Made by a program: the position numbers and the translations under genes. The notes beneath the pieces were generated by a model. That model had not been told where the DNA came from. It did not search any database and saw only the letters and a list, made by a program, of their open reading frames with translations. Below are positions 38,001 through 50,000 of a stretch of 64,000 bases of DNA, piece after piece (the first letter of the stretch is position 1; each line of letters begins with the position of its first letter). The stretch covers positions 50,190,750 through 50,254,749 of the forward strand of contig CM049318.1 in NCBI GenBank assembly GCA_026874595.1, in the 5' to 3' direction. The stretch comes from Sipunculus nudus. Taxonomy: Eukaryota > Annelida > Sipuncula > Golfingiida > Sipunculidae.

Positions 38001-41000
38001 AAAATGAGAATTACAGATATTATGTAATTACAGAGCCAGGATCCTACTCAGCCAACCCCCATACAGTATGTGCAAAGTTATTTAGTCCCAAGTTTTGATA
38101 ATTTTCAAAATCATGAATAATATTCCCAGAGAGAAAACCAATCACATCTCAACCAGATAAATTATTTTTTTTATGGTGGTATCCACTGTGTATAACTTTC
38201 TATACGTTGCACAAACAGCTGTCTTTTATGTTATCATTCCCCATTCTCCATCCCCTGCAGAATTGGTGCACATAGCTTTAATTTTTGTCTGGTTGTCTGG
38301 TCTTAAGCTTGCTTCTGAATATTGTTTCTTGTACTAATAAAAACATAAATTTAAATATTTTAATATTCCAGATATTCTATTTCTCTTGTGCAAAGACTAT
38401 CAATTATTGTTTCCTTTTCACATGTAATTATTAAAATAGTCTGATATTATCAACAACCTAGAAAGATTGCTTGTATAAATATATTATGAACAGACATTAC
38501 CAAAAAAATCAAATGTTAATCCATATTATACACCATGCTGCAGGTCAAATCTGTTGAATGGCATGTATAACTAACTACAAAAAAATACCCATACATGATC
38601 AGGGGAGAAAAATTCCATTATATTAAAGATATTTCTTTTGATAGCATAATAATAAATGAAATTTTAGTATCTGTACAGAATAGAAATAGGAATAAAGAAC
38701 ATTATTATTATATGTACATAGACAAAACAAAATATCACAATTAATGTTATGATTTTGAAATATGAGATTTATTTATCTGTTGTGCATTATTAAAACCATC
38801 TATAAAATATTTCAGGTTTTGCAAGGTTTAATTTATTTAGCATGCTGGTATAGAAAACCTGATCAAATTAAAAAAAAAAACTTTATCCTTACTGTTTAAA
38901 AGTTGTTGGTTGACAAGAGAGGAATTTCATTTATTTAATTAATTTTTTTCTATGTCTTTATATAATTGTTTCTGCAGGTGAACACAGGTTTGCTGCTGAT
39001 GGATGGAGAGAAGGAAGCATTGGAGGGTGATGAAACCAAGTATTTCCCTCTGGTTGCTGAGAGAGCATACAAGGAGGGGTCAGCGGCCCAGGTTCACTTC
39101 AGACTGGCTGAATCACAGTTCTACAGACTGCTCAGTGGATACGGATCTGCGTGAGTCACATGATCACTTGTCATGTTCTGGGGTCTGATTGATTCTTACC
39201 CATTTATACTCAAGTCTAAAATCAGAAGTGAAGAATTTCGGCAGGCATACAAACATAAAGATAAGAGATTTGGTGATACAGTAGAACCCCAACTTGTGAC
39301 CACCCCACAATGGTGACAACCCCACAATTATGGCCACTTTTCTTGGTCCTGAGTATATGATCCAGGTAACTTGGAATTTCACAATTGGGACCACCCCCAA
39401 ATGATGACCACTTTGGTCAGTCCCCAGTGTGGTCTTAATTATGGGGTTCCACTCTGTTGAGTTATTGGTAAAGCTTTTATCTCCTTTTCAATCTGATTAA
39501 AATGATGGGTGCAAACATAGCACCAGATCTTATCAAAATTTGTAAAAAGAAAGTATTATTAAAAGATCATTCACTTTTTATTATATTCATTTGTAACTAA
39601 ATTTCAAACTTTTTCATATACTTCTAGGTAATGCCAGTTGCTTTAGGTACAATCCTGATGGATTTAATTTTTTTTAGACCATTTAACGATAAGTGTATTT
39701 TTGAAGTGTTTAATATTATATATTGATTAATTTGAAGGAAACTTACAAAATTATTGTTGCCAACATTTAGTATTGGCTAGCTCCTGTAAATTGGTGTAAC
39801 ATTCTAATAATGTCCAGTATTTATCATATATCTGAACAAAATCCCCTGAAATGTTCAGATAATCAGCACTCTACTGTACTTGATTCTGCTTACATAAGTT
39901 TAACTTTATGAAGGGCTACCTTTGTATATTTTCAGGTACAGGATCACTAAAGTGGAGTATGTTGTCAACCCTAAGCTTCATCAGTGTTTCAAGTGAGTGA
40001 ATATATTTCATGAATATGCAATTTTACATGTGTATTTCAGTTGTATTATCTTATATCTATTCTAAATATTTATGCATCCTATTTGTGTATGTTGCAAGAG
40101 GAGCTCATCAGTTTGCCATTTATTTCAGGGAGGCTCGTGAAGACATTAAAAAAGAGAGAGGAGAAACGTTGTCTTATCCCGTGCTCGCGTTTCATGGAAC
40201 TAAAGAGGAGAATATCTCTAAAATATGTGAAAATAATTTCAAAGTCCCTGGTAAGTGTTTTGATGATATGGTATTATTCAGTCTGGCAATGTATAAAATG
40301 GACAGAATGATAACACAGGACCCTGAGTAAACAACTAGAGTGCTTACAATAGATCTTATATACAGTACTTCTTTCAAATCAAAGTACTTTAAAGTTGGTT
40401 AAAGAGAGTTAGATAAAAAATTCAAATAGGTCTCTTCACTGGTAAATAAACTTTTTGTTGTTTGTACAGGATTCGGTAGTGGATTTTATATTTTGTTAAC
40501 ATTTTTAACTTTCTACCTCTATCTCAGTTTTATTAATTCTTACTTTTATTATTCTCTGTTGTCTAGTCTTTAAAGTTTTTAGGATCTCCTGGCATTTTTA
40601 ATGTTTAACCAGTTTATTCTACATAAGATTTAGTCATTGTATAATTTTCATTTTGATAATCACTAATATATGCAATATGATTATTATTATATAAGAAATT
40701 GTACATTTTAAACTTACTTTTGAACAGAAGCTTTGTGTGAAACAAGTGCTGTATAAATATTGCATAATAATATTAATACACAATGAGCAAACATTGCTCC
40801 ATAAGATTAAATTGCTGCCCATAGAACCTTTGGTTTTTATGAGTTGTATTGCCAGCTTAGTAAAATTTTTGAATAGTCATGAAATGTGTAAATTAAATTC
40901 TTAAACATCCTGAAATGTCAGAAAATGTATAATTTTTTTTTAAATTCATGAATTTTTACTTCACTGACAGTTTCAGAAATGTTTTTACAGTTTCTTATGT

Positions 41001-44000
41001 TATTGTGGACCAAACAAATGCAATATGATGAAATAAATCTCAGGTTTGGAGCAATTTTATCCCCTGCAGATTAAGGTAAAACAGTAAGGAAAAATGAGCT
41101 ATATAAAGAAGAAAAAAATTGGACTAAGAAATAAAAATACATTGATGATAAATTTGTCATAGGCTAATAGTCAACCTAAATTCTTGATACATAATTATAT
41201 ATAATTAATATATATATTATAATAAATATATTATTACATAAAATATATAAGAATAAAAATAGATTTGTAATAGAAATTTGTACTAACCCAGTATGTTTTC
41301 ATCTGTGAAAAGATTTTTGGGGAAAATCAACCCCCAAAGCCTCTTTAACCAAAGAGTTCCCATATATCTAAGAATCTGATGATTTTGCAAATGGATGTTT
41401 ATATTTATTGTTGAACATGGATTTAAGTTGCAAAATTTACAAAAATCATATCTGAGTTTATTAGCATGAAGTCAGTTCCCATTGAGTGTTTTACAATATT
41501 TTTTTCTCCATTCCAGGTGGCAAGGGCTTCAAGCACCGCACTGACACTGGCTGGTACGGAAAAGGCGTGTACTTCAGTGAGTACCCGGGTTACTCAATGG
41601 GCTACATCCAGGGGGCACAGAAACTTTTATTATGTCAAGTTCTGCCAGGCAAGGTAAGAAATCTTAAAGATATGGTAAAGTTTGAAAACCAAAGCTTGTT
41701 TATTGATAATTTAATAATGTAGAGCAATTTTAAGAGTGATTGTTCTTAAATATTTTTGTTAAAATGAAAGAGCTTAATTTGAATTTAATTTTACAATTGC
41801 TTTGATGCTATATATGTAATTGATGGAGATGAAGGAGAAGGAATGTGTGATAAAAAACAGATCAAGTTTTTACAACTTTGATAGGATATTCAGATAAATA
41901 CATTATACATTTATGAAAACAAAATTTTCCCTTCATCATATAGAATCTGAATCAAAGTGATTGTATGCAAATTTACCTGGTCAAACTAAGAAAATTGCTG
42001 GATATTTATAGAAAACTGACTGCATCATTATTCTTTAATGTTTCCCATATGACTTATTTATGACAAAATTGAATGTGATACATGTTTGTTTGCAGATACT
42101 GTGGTTGGTTTCATATTTGCGAAGCTCATTCTCAGCAGTTTTTAACTCAGCTGATTGAAAGTGATCTGAGCTATAGCAATCATTCTTTGTCTGTCGTATG
42201 TCAGTCTGTCCGTTAACTAGGCACAAATGTTTACCCCTGGACCTGGATTCTTCTAACTTGATATCCAGGGAGGTCAATGAAAAATCTCCTTGAAAACCTG
42301 AAATTAGGTCTGTTTTACCAATATCCTCCAAGCTATGTTGCTCAGAAGTACCACCCCCAGAATAATTGAAAATTTGATACAAAAGCTGCAGTATCTGAAC
42401 AACCAATGCATTGATCACCATGATTCTTTGCATGCATATTTATCATGGAGTGTTTCAGGCTGGTGGCACCACCTTGATTTTTAAAAATTTTTACATATTT
42501 TTTTCTCTATTTTTGAGACCTTCAGAGATGGGGTAGTCTGTTAACAGGGCATAAATTGTAACCACTGGACCTGGAATCATCTTACTGGACATTCAGGGAA
42601 GTCCATGAAAAATCTCCTTGGAAACCTAAAATTAGTAATTGGACCTATATTCTCCATGTTACGGGGGTTGTTTGAGCACCAGAGAAATAATGTAATATAA
42701 TTACAAATTGCCAGATTCCTCAGGAATGGTTAGAGAGATTTTCATCAAATTTGGTGTGTTATTATTCTTAATGAACTGGGCATGAATGATGATACCACCC
42801 TTCATTATCTTAATTAGTTGCCTGTGCAAGGACATATTGTCATCATGACAATCAGCTGAGCACCAGGACCCATGTGTCACTTGTTGACTATTCATTGTTT
42901 TGCGAGGGTTCTTTTTTCGTCCTCTTAAGCTTAAGTCACAAACATCGCACAACACATATATGACAGGTCTACGACAGAAAATTTCTAGGAAAGTCATGGG
43001 TGTGTTGTACAAAATTCATGTGTTTTGCGACAGAAAAAACTGTCATAGACCCTTATCATAGAATTTTGAACATGTTCAAAAATTTTTTAAGCATCGTAGT
43101 TTATTCTTTATGTCAGACCATTCTGATAGGTCTGTTGTATGATGCCTTATGATTGTGTTACAATTAACCTACAAATTTCAAACTATTTTTTAGCTCAGCT
43201 GACTGGTTTTGTCAGTTCCCAGTAAGTGGCAGCGCCATCTGTATTTATTCTTATTTTTACAAATATTTTTCCTAAATTTTTTCCTATAAAATGACAACAA
43301 TAATGTCAATTTCTCAGCTGTGATTCCATCTAGTGTCCCAAAACCTGGTGTGTTTATTGATCACAAGTGGATGCCCTATAGTAATCACTCTGTGTGTCTG
43401 TGTGTCTGTTTCTAGCTGTCTGTCTGTCCATCCATCCAACCACACAAATTTGTTTTCAGATGATAACTCCAGGTTGGATTGACATATGGCCCACCACTAA
43501 AGAAAGAATCTGTATGATTTTAGGGTCATGAGGTCAAAGGTCAAGGTCACAAGACTCACTTATTTAAAAAAAAATTTTGGCTGCATTTTAAGCCAAGGTT
43601 TTCATCCCAAACTGTACATCCTGCCAATTGAGCTGACATGCCAGTATGGGGAGAGCATAAATGAATTTAGGGTCACAAGGGCAAAGGTCAAGGTCACAGA
43701 GGCCATCTGTTCACAAATTAGTTTCCAGAACTCCATTTTAGTTTGACTTATTGGTTTCAAACTTAACTTATATATGGCTCACCAATAAAGTTAAAACCCT
43801 CTTGATTTGGGGTTCAAAGGTCAAGGTCACAGGACCCATTTTTAGCGAAGCTGTGAGCTTATGTGATGGTGAGGCGTCTTTCGTTGTGCGTCGTCTCTCA
43901 TGCATCGTCTGTTCGTTAACCATAGCTATCTCAAAAACGGCAGGAGCTAGCATCACCAATTTTTTTGCAAATAATTAGTCTTCTGAAAAACTCTATAGGA

Positions 44001-47000
44001 ATTTGTTTATTTTTTTTCTAACTGCATTTTCTCAGATTTTATAGCAAAAAAGCTAAAAATGCTTTAAAAATCTTCTTCTCTGAAATTGTCCAGCCAAATT
44101 GTCCAATATTTCACAGAAATGATCCCTGGAACAATCTCTCTCAAGTTTGTTCGAATGGTTCCAGTTCGGAGATTTTTGGCCTAGTTACAGGAGGTTGAAC
44201 TTAGTCATCTGTTCAAAAAAGCACACTAAAATTAAAATCTCAGAAACGGCTGGAGCTATAATCACCAAATTTTATACCAATGTTTGTCACATATGTCATA
44301 TCTGAAATTGAGGTATTGGTGGTGCCACCTACATTTATCTTTTTTTTTTACAAGTGAAAATGTAATTTCAAACTCTTCTAGCTTATACACTAATTTATGA
44401 TGAAACTGTTAAGCAGTTTGGTTTAAACTTTCCAAGAATTCTTCTATGGTAGGGTTCTGCCAGTTTTATAAGAATAGATTGGGTAAATACAGCTTTAAAA
44501 AAGCATTGTTGCCAATTTAAAAAGGCTTTCTGTGTTTGAAAACAGATTTGACAACATGCTGAGTTTCAGCAGCCAAGTCAAGAGGTCACTCAGTACAAAA
44601 AGGTGGAGTCCAGACATCACCATGGCAACTGACCTGGCTCTGGCGGGTATCTAGACAATGTGTCTAGATGTCTAGACACAGCGTCTAGACGTCTAGACAC
44701 AATGTCTAGCACCAAAGTCCCAGATTATTGAAACTATATCTTTCAGCTGTTTGAAAAAAATATTTGTTATCTAAAAAATTATCTGATTTTTGCGAACCTG
44801 TGAGCGTATGCAATGTTGCTGCATCATCCATCGTGCATCAGTGCGTCATGCGTCGTCTCTAGTTAACCATACCTATCTCAAAAAGATAGGTATATCCTAC
44901 ATTTATGTATATGCTGCAGACATTCAGGCTTATATTTCAGGACTGGTTTGAAATATTCCTGAAATTTTGCATGTGTATAGATCTCACATAGCTCTTAATC
45001 ATACACAAAATTGGTGGCGCATCCTGCCACTATTTTTGCCTCAGGGTCTGTATGTTTGTCTGCCATGGGCTAAAATCACTCATATCTCAGTAGTGGTTTG
45101 ACTTATCTGCCTAAAATTTTGAATGTTTATACATCTTGGATAGCTTTCTTGATTTTGTGGCATTTATGTATACGCTGCAGACATTCAGGCTTATATTTCA
45201 GGACTGGTTTGAAATATTCCTGAAATTTTGCATGTGTATAGATCTCACATAGCTCTTAATCATACACAAAAGTGATGGTGCCACCTGCCAACATTTTTGC
45301 ACAGCATCTGTCTGTTTGTCTGCCTTGGGCTAAAATCACCCAAATCTCCGTGGTCTGACTTGTCTGCCTAAAATTTTGCATGTTTATACATCTTTGACAG
45401 CTTTCTGGATTTTGTGGTGGGTGGCACAACCTACATACACATTTCGGCTGCCGACATCCAGGCTATTATGCAACACACCTTACTCTATTTCCCCTTGTCA
45501 CTCAAACCATGTTTCACTTTACCTGTCCCACTCTGATTTTGGCGGATACAAGTAGTCACTTGTTGACTACCCGTATTCTAGTTTTCGTGTTGTGTTTACC
45601 CATGCTAGAATTTCAGCGGTGATGTTTGTTTGTTTAATTGTTTCTTGTTTCTAAGTGTTTAGTACTTGCATTGTTCATATACATGTTACACATGTTCTTG
45701 AAAAGTAATGGTCCAGCATTGCAGCATTATACCTTGTTTAATCTCATTGCACAGGTTTGTATTAGGCCTGTAGGCCTTGTTTTTAAAGGAATGTGTATGC
45801 ATTTCAAGCCAAACTTTTCATCACAACCCTTCCATCATCAAGATATTACTCACTTGCCTATAGGGGAAGATTATTTTCGATTTGGGGTCAAAGGTCAAGG
45901 TCACAGGTCCCATCCATTCACAAATTAGTTAATGGATGATAATTCTGCTTTGACTAGACAGACTGTCTTCAAACTTGATTTATTAATGACCCACAAGTAA
46001 GAAACATTTAGATTTTTTGGATCCAGAGGTCAAAGGTGAAGTTCATCGGAGCCACATCTTTAAAATGATTGTGGATCAAAATTAAATCTTTCACACATAG
46101 CTTATTTGCCCAAAGTGGAAGAAATCTTTAGATTTTAAGGTTACCCTAGTCAGAGGTCAAGGTCACTAGACCCACTTTTTTTTTAAAGATTGTTACATTA
46201 ATCTAAATGCAGCAAGTTCAAGGATAATAAGTTCTCAGATTTTTGGTTACAAGGTTATTGGTTAAGATCACAGGTCCATCATTCTGAAAAATTTCTTTAA
46301 CTTGAAAGTATCCTTATAGACAAATACAGCTGAGCTTCGAGGCCCCTGTGTCCTTAGTTGCTTATATGAGACCCTACGACAGCCATACAATTGGCACACA
46401 TCCTGCCTATAATAGTCCTATGTAGGTTCTACCTTTGTAGGTCATTCCTGCAACCCCAATTGGTTTGCCTTAGGACCTATTACGACTATCATACGACTGT
46501 CATAGGAAGAGTGCAAGATCAGACTTTGACAGCCCTGACCAATTTTCCCACGACCATCATACAACGTATTTATAGGTAAACACATCCACAAAATTATCAA
46601 AACAGCCTCTCCCAAACCTACAATGGTTCCATCTGTTGTAACCCTGCTGAAATCGTATGGCAGTCAAAATAGTAGGCTGTTTGTGACTTAGGCTTTACCA
46701 TGCAGTAACTCACACATGTATATCCAATGATAATTTGATGTGCAGGCAAAATCTAAACAATTTGTTGAAAGATAACATGAAAGATCAGATATTTATAATA
46801 TCAACCTTTTGCCTTTTGGTCTTATAGACATGGTCATGTTGATAACATAAACACATTGCCAAAGAGTCCACTCACCTGTATAGATGAGGCCTCTTATTCA
46901 CACAGCTTTCATTTTTGACAGAATTTCCCTTTCAGAATATCATGAATGTGAAACCAGTGTGAACGAAAATCTAGCCACCCTGACAGTTTTAAGAATAAAG

Positions 47001-50000
47001 CTGTGTATTGTATTGATAAAATATCTCATTTTAGGTGTATTATTTACTTTTCATTCCTGTCTAAGGGTTGCTTGTAGTCTTTACCCGGATTCTCCACCAG
47101 GTGTTCCAGTGTACCAAGCTAATCCACGGCCAGCCCCTCAAATCTGGTTATGATTCTCACACCTCACCAGACAAGAAAGAACTGGTCATCTTCAACAACC
47201 ATCATATCCTGCCATCATACATTGTTCATTACAAACAGAGTGTGGGAGAGTTCAAATACAAAGTAAGTTTCTAACATAAAAAAACAGTTGGTTTCTTAGG
47301 CACTTTTATTTCATAAATCAGTGTGGCAGGCAATTTTTTTTACCTTTTTATCGAAAGGTTTTTAAAAAAAATTCATATAAACAGGGAATAACAGGATATT
47401 AACAGATGTCTTATTGAACTGAAATAAGTTAAAAAAAAACAAAAGGAAACTTTTATAAAATTTATTTTTTTATTTTCTTCAAAGAAATTTATCAGCAGCA
47501 GGAGCTCAATATTGGAAAATTTCTTCTGAAAACACAAATGAAAATATCTTATTTGTAGGAAGGGGGAAGCGGGTTGTCAGAATTGACCCAGCTGTGCCTT
47601 AGATACCAAGCTTTTTTTTCCTTATTTCTGGTTTTACTTGCACAAAGAATCAATATATCTTAGTGCTGAATCTGAGAAAACATATTTTGCCTTTTCTTGA
47701 AACAAAGGAAATAGGTTGTGAATGTTTCAGTTATATGAGAAGACATAATAGGTGTGCATTTCAGCATTCACATTTGATATCTTTGGTCACCTTAATGAAT
47801 TGTACAAAACATCACAGGCAGAGGTGGTTTCTTACATGTATGAAAAGTACATCATTACATGTGTTATGAGCATTATTAAAGCTTTGAGCTTTTGAGTTTT
47901 TCTGAGGAAACTCTTGTAAAAATAATTTGGCCAAAGCATGGGAACCCTGTGTTACATTTCGGTACACATTTTCTTTTTAAGCCATATTGAAGGAGCAAAT
48001 TAAATGAAATTCTTACTCATTTTTTAATTAACAGTTATAAATTGCCCATTCACTGTGTTTGCATGTGATGGAATAGGCATCTACCCTTTATGATATATCT
48101 TTAGAAGTACAACAAACATTAAAATCAATATAATATTTAAATTATAAATAATATCCAGAAGAGTTGTTTATAAAATTATTTGTAGTGTATAAAGTGTTGA
48201 TATTTTGCAGAAAGCTCCAGAAGAGGTGAAAAAACTAATGGCACCTGACATAAAGAAGCTAGCAGACAAGGCAGAGAAAGTCAAATCTACAAAGTGAGTA
48301 GAACCAATTCTTGTTTATCCCTCCCAGTGGTATTTGTAATGTATTAAGCTCTCTTTGTGATTGTATGTGTTAATGGTATACATAAACATTTCAATAATAA
48401 GAGAATTACCTCGTGTTTAGGTTTTTTTTGCTTAAAACAACAGTTTAAGAGCAAAACTGTCTGGACACGCAGACTTGCTATCTCCAGTTCACATGTTTTA
48501 TGCGTTGTTATGGTTGTATGTGTAAGGAAACACAATCCACATGTATCTGTTTATCATAATAAGACTGCAACACCATATGTTTCTGTTTACCATAATAAGA
48601 CTGCAGCACCAGAGGCTTACCTTGCACATGCACAAAAACTCTCAAACAAGAAGAAGAAATGTGAAAGAATAAATACCAGATGGAACTGGAAAAGACTTGA
48701 TTTGTGAAGTTGCATGGCACGCCCATCATGTGGCTTGGGTGAAGTGTTCATTTTGGGCCACTAATAGTGCCTGGCACAAATTTATTTCCACCTGTGTACA
48801 GGAGTAAGAAACACTTTTAGATCTATATATTGGCAGGTACCATGTTATTTGAAGGAAAAAACACTATATATCATGTTTATATAATATAGCTGGTATGTGA
48901 ATAGCTCCTGTCAAGAGCATCTTCTTTTGATCCAGTTGTCTCTCCGGCTACACATATGCTTTGGCAGGGAAGTTTGTATGTGGTACAGGTACTATGATGG
49001 AGCTGATCTCTAACCATGGAGGCTACATAGCAGGTAATCACTTATAGTCAGCCATATTGTTATTAAACACTTGTTTATCAAATTTTGAAACTAGGTTCAG
49101 GTTGAGAGCAATGAAAATAGTGTTCACTTTAACAAAAGAAATGTTTTATAAAAAAAGAAAAGGTTTCACATGTTGTTTTTTATAAGTTTTGCCATAGATG
49201 TTTTTCTCAAAGTTGGCAATTTAACACACCATCAGAATTGTCATTCCATCTGTGAGAGCCTTATGGGTGTTAAAATTCACCAGGGATAAATTTGGGAATT
49301 TTTTAAATAACCCCTGGAGGTCTGTGCTAATTTTTTTTTTTTTCAGGGGGGGGGGGAGGGAGCTCAGTGAGAGTTATCCTTATAGATAAATATTTTTTTT
49401 TTATTTAAAGTTTAATGATTCAATATGACTAACAATCTCAACAATATGTTGGTTGAGAGTTGCTTTTATGCTTGGAACAATCTTAACTCTTTATCCTTAT
49501 AATTTGTCTGTTTAAAATTAAATGTTCTAACAACATGTAATTTTATAATCATGTTAAACAGATAAACTAATTTTTATTCATGAATCTGGTAAAGCAGCAT
49601 ACAATTTTTTCATTTTATAATTTCACTAACTATTCAGGTGGAGCTATTATTTTCTCAAAAGTCTGTTGTTTATGTGATATGTTAAACTGGAAATTCTTAT
49701 TGTAATATTTTCTTTTTCAGGTGGCCAAAATACGTTCAACATCTTGGTATGTACAGAGGAGGAGTTCAAGAAAAAGTCAGCAAAAGTGAAAAAAGCAAAA
49801 ACTTACAATGTAGGTGGACCAGTATCTACAGCTGGTGCTATTTTCTTTCATTTTTTTCAGGACTATAAAAGAGAGAGTAAAAAAAGAACTGAAGATTTGC
49901 TTCATTATGTGACAGCAACAAGCAAACTTAGTCCTAGAAAGCAAAACATTAACCAAAAAATTAGCTATAAAATTTGGCTATAAAAATTAGCTGTAAAAAA

